DNA of 64,000 nucleotides from Cyathus striatus (Eukaryota > Basidiomycota > Agaricomycetes > Agaricales > Nidulariaceae): the NCBI GenBank assembly GCA_025738555.1, contig JAOVFP010000003.1, positions 124,001 through 188,000 of the forward strand. Reading direction: 5' to 3'. The translations under genes were made by a program, and so were the position numbers. The notes beneath the pieces are model-generated. The model made no database searches. It saw nothing but the letters and a program-made list of their open reading frames with translations, and was not told the origin of the DNA. Positions 33,706 to 46,283 of the stretch are shown here, in pieces. Each line of letters starts with the position of its first letter. The first letter of the stretch is position 1.

Positions 33706-35439
33706 ATGGATCTTAACGATGACGATATGGTCAGCTTTGTACAAAATAGTATAGCAATAAGTGCGGTGTATGGTACGCTGAAAATTTATGATATTTGTCT
33801 TCAAGTTCATTCTAACATTTAGTTTCAGTTGCTGCTATAACTTCTTTGGTATATGATATCATATATAATTTTACTGATGAAGTATTTTCATACTATCCTG
33901 GCGCCATAATGTTCACTTATCAATATTCTTCAGGTCAGATACATATGGAGGTAAGATATTATGAACCAAAATTATTGATGCCTACCGAACTCCACATTAT
34001 ACAGCAGCATGAAATGGTCACTCCCAAAATTATTGTATATTGTTGCTCGATATTCCAGTCTATTTTACCTTTTGTAAGCGAGCTTTTTCTATGTTGTATA
34101 ATTTCTAAAAATCAACAGCATCATTCTTTTAGGTGAGTTAAGTTAAACTATAAATTGGCCTCTGGCAGTTAACATAAATTGTAGCTCCCATACTAAATAG
34201 ATATGCAGAGGTTTCCCGCCATGTATGTCATTTAAAATTATTTTTTCGAACTTACTACAGCTACCCGCCAGATGTATGCATCAACACGTTTGGCGTAATT
34301 ATACATTCTAAGCTTTTTCGACAGATGCACATCGTCCATGTGGTTCCATTCATGGTAAGTATACTTCAAATACTTACAGAAGAGCTATATTATTTATCTA
34401 TTAAAGTGGATCGCAGGTACCTCTTGGTTCAGTTGATCTGATATTTGTACTTCGTGTGTGTGCGCTGTATGGCAATAGCAAAGGAAGTACGCATTCACCC
34501 TCAGGTTATCACTTGCCAAACATTATACTCACATCTTAATAGTCATTTTCTGTCTAACAGCTCTATTCATAGGTACGGAAAAATATTGAGCAGAGGACAT
34601 ATTCACTCATCAAACATCGTGAATCCAGCAGAAATCACGGTGTGTGAACCATAGATGCGTAGTAATGAGAGAATACTTACAATAACGTATTTCAGGTTTC
34701 ATTGATATTTTCAGCACTTGTGTCCATTGCTTATTCGAAATCAGCTGTGGCTGTCCCGAGTATAGGATGTGTAGGATTTGCACCTTCCTCCCTTATAAAG
34801 CAACAAACGACCTCTTACGGCTTCATACTCGCTCTTCAAAGTATGTCAGTTTATTTTGTTTTCGAAAATGGCCTCTCAAATGTCCATACTGCAGCTACAT
34901 TATTTTTGCTAACCTTTTTCAGAGTAGGGAGGGACTACATCAGAGACAGCGGAGGCCTTAGAAATGCTATAATGAGGAACAAAGTTGGTGTTGGTAAAGA
35001 AGCCTCACTGACTACCTTGGTTTTACATGACGGAACATTGTATTTCTTCATTCTCTTCGGTAAGTCAAAATACAATAAATATTCATTCGCGGTATATATT
35101 TACAATATTTAGGATCAACGCTTATCTCATCAGTGGGTTCAGCTCTTCAGTTGAATACATTTCTTGACTTTATAACTCCGCAAGTCTGATGTAAACTAGT
35201 AATTTTCGTACCAACTTACATTTTCCTCAGATGCTATATTGCAATTACATCAATGATGGTGAGTAATGCTAATTTAAAATGATAATGACATTCATGCTTT
35301 GTGTCAGGGCTCTAGATTAATACTGAAACTTCGACAAATGTACGACGCACAAATAAATGAGTGCGCGCCGGCTGTTTCTCGATCAATTTTCTTTGCGGAA
35401 CGAAGTGGTACAGACTTGTCATTGGAAGACTCAAGATAA
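33706..35439 (+). CDS. DUF6533-like membrane protein, copy 2 (multi-exon)
   Basis: Second well-preserved copy. Exons 33706-33772 (MDLNDDDMVSFVQN), 33829-33881 (ITSLVYDIIYNFTDE), 33934-33950 (VRYIW) and from 34005 (MKWSLPKLLYIVARYS) join in frame through introns of 52-56 nt, giving the DUF6533 signature EVRYIWSS-x-KWSLPKLLY. Later exons give VDLIFVLRVCALYGNS, VPSIGCVGF, TTLFLLTFFRVGRDYI, LTTLVLHDGTLYFFILF and ITSMMGSRLILKLRQMYD, ending at TAA 35439, seven codons shorter than copy 1 because GAA-TAT is replaced by a TAA stop. The region 34074-34350 and the exon near 34560-34640 are not resolved. A T-run of five (near 34315), four in copy 1, lies in a part that may be intronic. Probably a seven-helix membrane protein; role unknown. 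Confidence 0.65.
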
Positions 35440-38067
35440 TATCGTAGAAGAGGTGGTGTACGATGAGAATGAGGATTCTCAGAAAGCGAACCTGATCAAC
35501 AGGAATGCGGGATGTTTTAAGGAGAGATTCAAGGGTTGGTAGGAGGATATCACAAGAATATGAGGAATCGTATGTGTATTACATAGTAAATTAGGCTTGT
35601 TTAATGCATAAGAATACGAGGACTCATAGATGTCCTATTACGTAGAAAATTGAGCTTCAAGCAGACTCTAAACCAGTCACTCCATGCGTACAAGTTGGCT
35701 AACGCTTGTGAGCCCATGCAAGTATATGCTTCATAGGGCTGTTCCTAGCACAGAGAGGTAGGCAACCCTGTCCCTCACAGAAATGCCCACCCCCTGCATG
35801 CGCGAGGATAGGGACGAGAGGATGGAGGTGGGAGGCCGGATATGGTTTGTTATAGGTGGGACGATGCGCGTGGCGGACGTTGAAGCTTCGTATCGCGGAA
35901 TGAATACCTCAATATGACCAAAGAATACAGAGCCACTAACTCTCGCACCAAGGGACGTAGTCGAGCCCTCGAAATAACGTAGATGAGTCACTATCCTTCA
36001 ATGCAGAACCCCATTCGAACCAGGCACCGTCCTTGAAGACGGACTTCTCACATTGCACGATACGGAGGTACCCTGTAGTGAGACCGAGGAGGAAGACGGA
36101 TAACAGGTCGAATGAGAACATTGGCTCTTCAGTGGACGAGGAAGAATACACGCAAAGTAGGGGGTAGAACTCGATTCTGGGAGGGGGGATACTTGAAGAG
36201 CATTGTCAACGTCTTCTGTGATTTGGATTCTGGAAGGTGTGAAAGGCGTTCGTAGCGTGGTCTGAGCATCGGCGAGTAAAGTGTCCTTCAGCGCTGGTTG
36301 GATGAGGTCCTCTCACCGCTGGAACGGCTGCCTATCCTGCTCTTTAGCAGATGTGTTCTAGGTCCTCAGACTGTAGGGTGCGGGAATACGAGGAAATCCC
36401 AGAAGAATAAAAGAATAAAGAGGGGCTGTCAGGAGTGGGGTACCATAGACGTCGCAGGTGAGAGACACTCGCCCGTGTCGCCCTAGTCCGTCTCCCTCTC
36501 TTCTATAACGCTCTCGGCTGTAGGGTTATCAACAGCCCTGCACCTCGCTCTCGAAACCGACTTCTTCCCTTCCCAATCGCAATCCCCCACCTCTCCTTCT
36601 TCGACTCAGACCGCATCTTGCCAACTCCAATCCCTCCAAATCGTCCAGGAACAACTAACGAAGGCAAACTGTACGTCGATACAGCTTTTCCTAAGGGAGG
36701 GCCTATAACATCGATGTAAGTTGAGAAGAAAAGAAAGAGAAAGGGGGGAAACGAACCAGACACGTGTACTCTGAATCATGCGGCTTAGCAGTCCTAAAGA
36801 CGGCGTACATCGTTGAACCTCTCCTGGAGTTCAACACGGGCCTCATTCAGAGTCACAAGTGCAAGATTGGGAGAAGGTGTCCTCAGTCCAGCAGCTACTG
36901 GTCCACCGTTCACAATGGATCGGTCGGCTGGGGGATGGGTGGAAGACTAGAGGGTAGCGCAGGCATACCCTTCCCATTTACTAAGAGAATACCATCCCAA
37001 GCAGCCAACAAACTTTCGTTCGTGGTTCCTCGCCATCCATTCCCACCTTCAAACGCTCTCTCCCATCTTCGTCTTGGCCTTCGTACCCCACCCCTCAGCT
37101 ACCTCCCGAAAAAATCTCCTGCATGAGACACATTATCAGATCAACGACCTCTGCTGAATAGTCTTCCTCGTCTTCGTTGTTCTATGAGAGCGAATTGGGA
37201 CCGATTATGGTGGATCGATGCGAGTGCGTGAGCGTGAGCGGGATATGTTGGCAAATAGACCTCTGCGGAATGCGGGGAGAGGTGAATCTGTCTCTGATGT
37301 CCGTGACGACGTTTAAGTTGAGTGAGATGAACGGACGCGGTAATGATAAACGAGAGGGTACACTACCAGGATAAGTGGTGGACAGTGGTGCAGAACAGAA
37401 GCAAGTCAGAGAAAAGTGAGACAGTCTAAGTCTTCGGTCCGCGATATCCCGTATTCTGATGGACGTAATAACACGTGATGTTTGGTTTCATTGCCATTTC
37501 TCTCAAATTTCTCTACAGTTCCTTCAAGGTTCCTTTACCGATGCATCATCGACATCTCTCTCTCAACTATGAGCTCAAGCAATGTTACAACATCAAGGCA
37601 AGTTTTCGCTCTCAAGCTGTAAGTATGCTGCATATCTGAACGAACTAACACGCTATACACAGTAAGTAGATATTTTCCGAGCGGCGATTTATTTATTCGA
37701 AACGACCAGGTCACTTTCCTGGAAGTTGCATTTGCGACTCGATTACACTGGTTATATAGAAGCTTGCGTTCTAGGCTAAGGTTGGTCCATGCGGCACTGG
37801 ACCTACAACGCTGTCCCATGACGCCCCGATAGGACCCACAACGCAAAATAAATCACTTTGTCCTTTCCGGGTTGTGTGTTCTATCACAGCTATGCGATAG
37901 CGGTGTATCTCCGAATCCACGAGGACTCTGGGTATATGAGTGTCAGCGAACGAAGGTCGTAGGATGAAATTTCCCTCCCACATCCAGTGATATCTGCTTT
38001 ACAATGTCTCCATCACCCAGACGGCCTGAACGAGCATTCGAGGTACTCGTTACTAAGCCAGACGGAG
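35440..38067. repeat. Duplicated segments, no clear gene
   Basis: 35735-35890 repeats the window start (GGGCTGTTCCTAG; CCTGTCCCTCACAG). 36412-36780 is one member of a dispersed repeat with others at 39139-39250 and 39349-39660 (GTCAGGAGT-GGGTACC; GAAACCGAC; GAACCAGACACGTG). CpG content is high. Open frames of 60-120 codons occur on both strands without recognisable motifs. Confidence 0.4.
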
Positions 38068-38630
38068 ATGACGACCAACCTGCAACCTGTATTGCCATCG
38101 TCCCCTACGAACAACATTATTCATTCTGCAGCTGGGCTCAAGATTACAGAAGGGCTATCTGAGTTGACTGAGATTCCAGCACTCAAAGTCGTTTCTGGAG
38201 CATTGGCTAGGTTCGTCGAGCAAGTAGACGCGTGTACCATTATTCGCATATGCCTCAACATGCTCAATCACCTCGTTATGCATGTAGCAGATGAAAAATA
38301 ACAAAGAAGATTATATGGAACTCGCTCTCTCTGTCTTTGAAACGATTAAAGCGGCGAAGGATGAAGTAATTCGATTCCAGGAGTCCAATACGGACCTGGA
38401 GATATTTAATAGTGTTCGGGGACTTTGCAACGTACGTGCTGATGTTAAGTTCATTGGTGAAAAACATGACTCATTCGATACAGAGATTTACTAGAAATAA
38501 TGTACTGCGCGCAAAAATTGATGAAACAGCCATTCCTGGAACAAGTCTGGTCGACTTCCACAACTAAGGCTACACTACGAAGGTACCAAGATCAGCTGAA
38601 CAGAAAGACAATTATATTTAAGGTAGTCTA
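38068..38630 (+). pseudogene. MLKL-N-terminal-like (HeLo-type) helical domain fragment
   Basis: From ATG 38068 the frame gives AAGLKITEGLSELTEIPALK and VVSGALARFVEQ; a 64-nt GT-AG intron (38224-38287) then leads in frame to QMKNNKEDYMELALSVF and ETIKAAKDEV. A later stretch (38530-38630) reads QKLMKQPFLEQVW and RRYQDQLNR in another frame. This succession (glycine/alanine-rich helix, V-x-x-NKED-x-x-L, then L-x-x-Y-x-x-x-L) resembles the four-helix N-terminal domain found in many Agaricomycete NLR-like and kinase proteins, similar to the MLKL N-terminal domain. No NACHT, kinase or repeat domain follows, and the last exon is frame-shifted, so it is probably a truncated relic. The assignment is by pattern only. 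Confidence 0.4.
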
Positions 38631-38742
38631 TTCACTTTTCAATGTCACTGTTATTAACATATCAGTCATGTAGATGAAAAATACCGTGGTTGCTCGGGCA
38701 AAAGTTGAAATATCTAATATAGAGGAATCTAAAGTTGAAATC

Positions 38743-38890
38743 TGTCATGAAAACTAAGTTTGCTCTATTACGGTCCTAAACTCATAATTCGTTGTAGCGT
38801 CTTTGTAACATGTACACCAGTGTAGTACGATCACATCATAGTGAAGGTAAATATCTAATACATTGCAATGAAGTTAGGACTTTCGTGACT
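38743..38890. mobile_element. 148-bp element of the TGTCATGAAA family
   Basis: Left end TGTCATGAAAACTAAGTTTG, right end inverted AGTCACGAAAGTCCTAACTT. The same two distinct ends occur on the 1064-bp element at 61169-62232 (TGTCATGAAAGTCCTAACTG on its left, TGTCATGAAAACTAAGTTTG inverted on its right), so this is an inverted, deleted copy. No clear TA duplication remains. Confidence 0.6.
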
Positions 38891-41112
38891 TAAACAGACC
38901 TGTTTCTTTGGATTTAACAAGTCACAAGATTAATATTCTTCGACTCCTCTGGAAATGTTAATAGAAGCTTACATTGTACATTTAGTACAATTTTCACTTA
39001 CTATATATTGGATGATCACACGGTTGGAGGGAACTGAGAGAGGCCATCAGAAAAAAGCGGATGACTTGTGTTCAAAAATTATAAAGCCGGCAAGCGAGAA
39101 AACCCACGACTACATCACTCTCTCCTCCTTGACGAAGATGACATCTTCTCAGCCCTAAGCGAACCTCTAAGATAACGATGTAGGTTAAGAAGAACAAAAG
39201 GAAGAAAGGAGGAAAACGAACCGGACACGTATCCTCTGAATTCTCCAAATCAGCAACCTTATCAAGTACGAGAGTGTTCACCCTTCCTATCCGGATTATA
39301 CGTGCTCTGGAGTCCTTAGAGGGTTGAGTACCGGCACATGAAGGAATCGTGGGGGAATAAGGAGGGGGTGTCAGGAGTAGGGTACCTTCGACAACGCAGG
39401 CGAGAGAGACACTACGCCTGTGTCACTTGTCATCTCCCCCTCTCCTCTGCAACGCTCTCCTTATCCGTGGGGATATCTACAACCCTGCCCCCTCGCTCCC
39501 GAAACCGACCATCCTCCACCACTCTCTCCTCCCCCTTCGACTGAGATGGCATCTTCCCAACCCAATCCCCTATACATAGCGCTCAAGAATCCGGAACGAA
39601 GCGAGCTTTACATCAATAAGAAGAAAAGAAGGATGAAAGGATGAAAACGGACCATACTCACATACTCTGACTTCTTCCCAAACCAGAAACCCCATCTGGT
39701 GCGAGAGTATTCTCCCTCCCTATCCGGCTTAGCTGTCCCCGTCGATGCCACAGTATCCACTCATCTGTTCGAGCTCACTATGGGCTCGGTATAGATTACG
39801 ACATCTTCCCTTATCACGACAGATTCCGAATAACTCGAATACACCACTTCAGGTAGCTGCTACGTGTCTGTCCACTCATCTTCTCGTGTTTATAATGTAC
39901 CGACGAGCGGGATGCAAGATAATCGACATCGATTAGGTCTTCAGGAAGTGTGTTTCCCCCACTTCACGGTGAGTCTGCGGCGCGTTGTAGTGCGTTGTCG
40001 GTGGAGGTGGGTCCTGGGCATGCTAAATATGCAAGAGGTGGGGTGCCGAGCTTCATGCCCGCCTGGCGCTTCGTCCGTGCAATCGTTTTTTTTCGCTGCT
40101 TTGAAACCCTTTTCCATCTGAGATCACAGTGGTGCCACTTGGATAGGACTTAGATAACATCGCATTAACGGATCCTTCGTCTTTAAAGTTATCGCACGCA
40201 CATAGGAGACTCAAGCTTTAAGCAAGCTGCTTACTCTTACACCCAGATCACCAACTCCGATGTATAGAACGAGTTCCGTTGGTATTGAGGTTCTCAGACT
40301 TGGCCACTGTAGTATGACAGCCTTCAGAAGCTCTGTTGGTGACCAGACTTGCTTCACAGCCACATATCTCAGTGGCTCGCTCCATAATCCATTCCACCAT
40401 GCTAGTAAGTATCTCGCACCCCACCACATTGCATCCGCCAAAGATCCATTATCTAGATATGTGAGTTCCCTGAATAGAACCGTCCTGAAGACATCTTGAT
40501 TGAAGGAGGATTGGATTTGAGAACTCCTGAAATGAATTGGTGCATGCATAAACGGCGATCAACTGCATGCATATGATCTAAAATTCTTCGTTGATTTGGG
40601 ACTCTGTATTCTGAGTTATATTCTTCCTCTCCGTCTTCCTGTTCTCCATACGTCCCATCTGTATTGGTGACTGCTAGAAGCTCTTCCCTGGTATGTGGGG
40701 AAAGAATAGGTCCATCTGGTGAGGAAGGCCGAGGATCATAATTGCTTTGATTCACGTGGCATTTGATTTATAATCTCGACAGGAAGCAGTTTGTACAGAT
40801 AAGTATGAGCAGTGTTGGCATGGTCAGTCAATGGAGGTCCGAATGGTCTGATAATGTCATGCACCATCTGACCTGTAGACGGGTCCGTCAAAGGTATTGA
40901 CGGGGTCGCAAAGGGTCTATAGTTAAAATCGTTCCCATACCTTTCATGACCCAGGAATTAGAGCGCCGAGCGACGCCACATTTGACGCTCGGTTCGTTGC
41001 TTAAGTTAGTAATATAATTCGGCCTCTTCCATTGACCAGTCAGTGATTGACCTGTCGACCGTCAATCATTGACTCGGGCCCTCTTGACGGACGGGGTCAG
41101 ACCCCGCCAATA
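38891..41112. other. Repeat fragments, no supported gene
   Basis: 39139-39250 and 39349-39660 belong to the dispersed repeat noted at 36412. 40830-40930 recurs at 42421-42540 (GGTCAGTCAATGGAGGTC ... GTATTGACGGGGTC). At 41036-41075 GTCAGTGATTGAC and GTCAATCATTGAC form a strong palindrome. Open frames at 40211-40549 and 40453-40755 (minus) look mildly coding (e.g. NQSNYDPRPSSPDGPILSPH) but have no motif I know. Confidence 0.35.
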
Positions 41113-42297
41113 GGGGAAATCAAACCTGGCCTCTTGGCAAAACGAAACAATCGGAGAGCGAAACAAAACAACTTCCCACGGAAACAACAGACTGAGCTGA
41201 TCCAGGCTGATGGCTGTATCGTTGCGAGCGCCAACCGGGCGCCCAGTCGGAGCTTGAACGTGGCAGGCATGACGCTGGCTTGTATCATAACCTTACAATA
41301 CACATTTTTAACAACTAGAACCAATGCACATCCACCGTTTTACACATTTCTGCCCGGAAATTTATCTGAGAAGTCAACGTACTATCGCTACCCCAGAGAT
41401 TATAAAAATGGAATTACGGACGCAATTCTATGAGGATCACTATAAAACTTGGACTGAATTTCGGGCAGTATGTTAATATTATTATTCTCAACTTATAGGT
41501 GAATACACGATGAAATGTGGTAGCTACATGTAAAATGACGACAAAATTTCATGAAATCTGAGAAAGAGCCAAATTGGAAGCCAGATCGGGCCAGATCGTA
41601 TGCACATACGGACACAATTTTTTCGTAGGTACATTGTATGGACCTTGACAACACATTTGAAAAACAATTATGATGCTAGCTATCTTCGATGGAAATAAAA
41701 TAAAGGAAGAAGAGACAGGATGGTTTGAAGCGTGACAAGCGTGATTATTTCAAGCTCCACCTGAACACGTCTAAATCAAGCCCTGAGCAACCTGAGTGAC
41801 TTGAGCGTTGCCTAAGCGACTTGCGAGCGACACATAACGAAAGATCTTGGCAGGCGCCGGCGGACCTTTAATTCGGCAGCTGTGACATGCCCGTTACTCA
41901 ATTATAAACACCCAGGATTTAGGAGTCCCTGTGACCGGGAGGCATCCTCAAGATGATATTCCTCAAATATTCTCGAAATAAATACACAGTCGTTTAGATG
42001 AGTGAGTTCCCAATGTGTCTGAAAAATCCGAAGAGGATTGGAGGATGGGAAGGTATGTAAAATTGTACAAGAATGAAATTTTTATAATCTCTGGGGTAGC
42101 GATAGTATAGCTATAGATTGGCCATAGACGACGGGCAACAATCAATGAATTTCAATCCCAGATTAAGTCCGACAGTGCGTATCAACCATTCGTGTTGTCA
42201 TGAAGTGGGGTTATCAAACCTGGCACGAAACAAAATGAAGTTCACACGCAACAACTTATTTACTTGGCACAACAAAACAGCCAGGTTTGACTTCCCC
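41113..42297. mobile_element. 1.2-kb TIR element, GGGGAAATC family
   Basis: Starts GGGGAAATCAAACCTGGC, ends with the inverted GGGGAAGTCAAACCTGGC, flanked by TA (41111-41112, 42298-42299). The largest member here, with no transposase frame recognised, so it is non-autonomous. The left subterminal part has repeated GAAACAA/CGAAAC motifs; the right 95 bp are shared with the copies at 12.8 and 55.3 kb. CpG content is higher than in the 12.5-kb copy, suggesting it is younger or less methylated. Confidence 0.8.
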
Positions 42298-42543
42298 TAA
42301 TGACAACGCTGAGTATGAGGGTGGTGTCAATGATAGTGTGGATGAAAGACCGATGTAGAAGCTACGGACTACATCGAATATGGCAGATCCCATGATTGTG
42401 CTTAGCATATGCAAAGTTCCAGTGTTGGAGAGGTCAGTCAATGGAGGTCAATGAGGTCTGATTATGTTATACACCATCCGACCTATAGACTGGTCGGTCA
42501 AACGTATTGACGGGGTCTCAGATTTTGATTATAGACCCGTTGA

Positions 42544-43564
42544 TAGTGTTGCCGCACGGACTGAGCTGAAGCGATCTGAGCTTGGTCCAGTCCGCTTTTG
42601 CTTCAGATCGCTTTGAGTCCGCTGTAGCGATCTATGAGCGAGCTGAGATCGCGGACTCCGGACGGTCCATCAGAATTTGTCGTAACATCACGTGGTACAT
42701 GATCTGACGCGTTGTCGCGAGTCCCGACCATACGCCAATGGCACTCACTTTGCTCGTTGCTTCACTTCTCCTACCACAGCTGCAATATATTCCTTTACTT
42801 TGCCTTAGGTATTACTAGCACACGTATGCTTTTTTTTTGTGGACTCAATGTTTTTAGCGGGACCCTTCTCTATTGCCTTTATATTGAACCTTGATCGAAC
42901 CGGTATTAAATGCTCGTGCAACAAACAAGAATCTTTCGACAACAATCAAGAAATTGAAGAGGAGAGCAATAGAAAACTTGCTGATAATACAATCTAACTA
43001 TATTATTTGACATTTCCTTTGCTATCTCATGCAGCAATGGATGTTTGACCTTCTCAAACATATGTGAACAAGCCACAGTCTTGGCAACGAGTCACGAAAA
43101 GAAACGACCCAATCCGAAATTATCGCAGTCACGGTGTATGGTGCAGCAGCCAAATGCGAGAACAAAGGCCGTTTGAGTAATCGAAGAGCTCGTTATTAGC
43201 TTTGCGAAACACAAGAGTATTCACTGCCAGTAAGTACTAGGAGATGAATTGTAGTATATGTACATTTGCTGTATATTGTGTTCATTTCAAATTACATAAA
43301 CATAATTTTCATGTTTCTATTGTCCTGTTCGGCTGTTCCTGCCATCGCTACACGGGTACTTCGGTTTCCTATGTACTCGCTTTCTTATTGGCTACAACTA
43401 CTTATTACCGTTAAGACCGACATCAATGCAGTCCGCTCGTGTCCAGTCCGCATTTACGATCTCAACCGGACTTATTCCCACGTTTGAGCTCGTCCGGTCC
43501 GCTCCAACGAGCTCAAGACAAAAATGTAGCTCGGTCCAGTCCAGCTCGGTCCGCGGCAACACTA
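42544..43564. mobile_element. TIR element with TAGTGTTGCCGC ends (hAT-like)
   Basis: Left end TAGTGTTGCCGCACGGAC and right end, inverted, TAGTGTTGCCGCGGACCGAG, each followed by GAGCTG and many GGTCC/GTCCG and GATCGC motifs. TAGTG ends fit hAT elements, but the flanking 8 bases (CCCGTTGA and ATCCACTT) are not a duplication. Small internal ORFs do not resemble a transposase. The Helitron array begins 48 bp to its right. Confidence 0.55.
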
Positions 43565-45627
43565 ATCCACTTCCGTATATGGTACAGATCTGTTATCGAG
43601 ATATAACACTATCTTATATATAATGAGACAAGGCGTGTGGAAATTGGCGTATATGGTGCATGGGAATTTTGTGTGGTGAATGGGAACTTTTTGTGTGGGA
43701 ATTGATGGGCTCGAAATGGAAAAGGATGCAAACCATGTTCAACAATGTATAAATAAATATAAATGATAAATGTGACTAAGCATCTTCAAAATGGATGGAT
43801 GCAAACGATGCTCAACAAAAGTAAATGACTAAGCTTCTTTCCATGTGCACGCCACAATGGGTGATTAAGTAATGGCTGGAGTTCTGCTACTGGCACTTCC
43901 CTTCCCTTCCCTTCCCTTCCCTTCCCCCTCCCCCTTTGAATATAGATATTGCAGTGTATATATGTGTACAATATGTAAAGGCACTATATATATTTATTTG
44001 TGGAAGATTTCGGATTTTTTGGAGGTTATTATTGGAATTTATGGTGTATTGTGACTGTTTGAACTGTTCTGCTTATGGTGTAATCTGTTCCCCCTATTGA
44101 TTTAATAGTACAATTAAATGTGTAAATATATATGGATAAGAATAACACTATAATGAGTTAATTAATGATCATTAAATGGGTGTTGTGGTAATTTGCAGTG
44201 GATTTGGTAATGTTTGAGCTGTATGATACAATGGGACTATAATGAGTAAATTATTAACTATTTTGTGACTGTTATAGGTAATTTTTGGGATGTAAAATTT
44301 GGTATGTACAACATGGGGGATATATATGATGGAAGATAATTCTGTAGAGGGGAATTCTTGGGCTGTAAAAAGTGATATATATGATACAGGTATATATATT
44401 TGTGATGGGTGATTGATGTGGATGAATGTGTGTAGATATAAAATATATACTACAGATATATACCACATGGGTGACATTTATGATATATATGACACAGGTA
44501 TATAAATAGCAATTGATATTTGGGGATTGAGGAATATTGATATATATGACACAGGTGATATATATGATATATGAGGATGACAATAGGATTATAATTCATA
44601 AATAATAAATTATTTGATGGGCACTGTAGTAATGCATGGTGGATATACTAATGATTGAGGTGTATAATGTGAGTGAAATATGAGTATTCATTAATAGATA
44701 TTTATTCTGTTCAAGGGAATGAAAATAGTGAAAACTAAACTACATGAGTGTAAATATGGTGTTTTGTGTGAGAATAGAGGACACATGATGATGTGGCATG
44801 TGCGTCAATTGGAGATGGTGGAAGGCACATGGACAATAATGTGGTGTGATTAATGGAGATTGCATTGGGTAGAAGTAGATGAATGTGAACTGAGCACAAA
44901 TGATTATCCTTTTTGGGGAGATCTGCAATCATTGTGAGTAGGACGACAAACAACAGAAGATCAAGGGTTCACTGAAAGAAAGAATGTGTATATCAGATAG
45001 GATATAGGGACAGTTTCTGAATCTATGGCATACTTAGAGTCTAGAGACCATTGATGAGTAATTGATACACAGTAGGTGTTATTGCACACCTATTTTGTGA
45101 GCAGGTTTTTAGGCACTTCCCTTCCCTTCCCTTTCCCCCCTCCCCCCCCTTGAATATAGATGGTGCAGTGTATATATGTGTACAATATATGAAGGCACTA
45201 TAAATATTCTTTTGTAGAAGATTTCGGATTTATTATTGGAATTTATGGTGCATTGTGACTGTTTCAACTGTCCTGCTTTTGGTGTAATCTGTTCCCCCTA
45301 TGGATTTAATAGTACAATTAAATCAGTATGGATAACAATAGGACTATAATGAGTTAATTAATGATTATTAAATGGGTGTTGTGGTAATTTGCAGTGGATT
45401 TGGTAATGTTTGAGCTGTAAGATAGAATGGCACTATAATGAGTAAATTATTAACTATTTTCTGAGTGTTATACATAGTTGTTGGGATGTGACATTTGATA
45501 TATATGACATGGGGCATATATATGATGGAAGATGATGTTGTAAAGGGGGATTAATGGGCTGTAAAATGTGATATATATGACACAGGTATATATATTTGTG
45601 ATGGGTGATTGATGTGGATGGATGTGT

Positions 45628-46063
45628 GTTGATATAACCAACACGGGTGTTGATATAACCAACACGGGTGTTGATATAACCAACACGGGTGTTGATATAA
45701 CCAACACGGGTGTTGATATAACCAACACGGGTGTTGATATAACCAACACGGTGTTGATATAACCAACACGGGTGTTGATATAACCAACACGGTGTTGATA
45801 TAACCAACACGGTGTTGATATAACCAACACGGTGTTGATATAACCAACACGGGTGTTGATATAACCAACACGGGTGTTGATATAACCAACACGGGTGTTG
45901 ATATAACCAACACGGGTGTTGATATAACCAACACGGGTGTTGATATAACCAACACGGGTGTTGATATAACCAACACGGGTGTTGATATAACCAACACGGG
46001 TGTTGATATAACCAACACGGGTGTTGATATAACCAACACGGGTGTTGATATAACCAACACGGG
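45628..46063. repeat. Palindromic minisatellite, 21-bp unit, 21 copies
   Basis: The unit GTGTTGATATAACCAACACGG(G) is mostly 21 bp, with four 20-bp variants lacking one G. GTGTTG and CAACAC pair, so every unit is itself a 6-bp stem with a 7-nt loop. The long minus-strand open frames across it (repeats of VLVISTP and YQHPCWL) arise because the period is a multiple of three; they are not a gene. Confidence 0.95.
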
Positions 46064-46069
46064 TAGATA

Positions 46070-46283
46070 TATTTCTCATGGGTAAGCAGGGGGTTTGGGG
46101 GGTGCAACCCCCCAAGAAGAAAAAAAGCAGGGGTCTGGGGGCGCAGCCCCTCAGCCAAAGGACTGGGATTAAGAAGTGGGGGGTCTGGGGGGCGCAGCCC
46201 CACAGCAAGCTGTCATCTGTGTGGAGCGGAGGAGGGAGCCGACAGGCTCCCGTACCCGTAGCGGAGCACGGGTGTAAAGCTTG
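46070..46283 (+). other. 3' terminal hairpin block of Helitron unit 1
   Basis: Three G/C hairpins precede the end: GGGGGG/CCCCCC around TGCAA at about 46095-46115, GGGAGCC-GACA-GGCTCCC at 46234-46251, and CCCGT...ACGGG at about 46254-46271, 12 bp before the terminal CTTG. A 3' hairpin close to the end acts as terminator in Helitrons. Confidence 0.75.

Larger units (their letters stand above)
43612..46283 (+). mobile_element. Helitron unit 1, non-autonomous
   Basis: 2672 bp, begins TCTTATATATAATGAG and ends GGGTGTAAAGCTTG. No Rep or helicase sequence. Contains an internal duplication: about 43885-44420 (GGCACTTCCC..., GGGTGTTGTGGTAATTTGC) recurs at 45110-45620. A palindromic minisatellite lies before the 3' end. 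44750-44990 is shared with unit 2 (47630-47870), so the two non-autonomous units derive from one lineage. No genes. Confidence 0.82.

Noticed and set aside
45454..46203. Long minus-strand open frames of about 250 codons in two frames
   Set aside because: They run through the 21-bp minisatellite, whose period is a multiple of three, so several frames stay open by construction.
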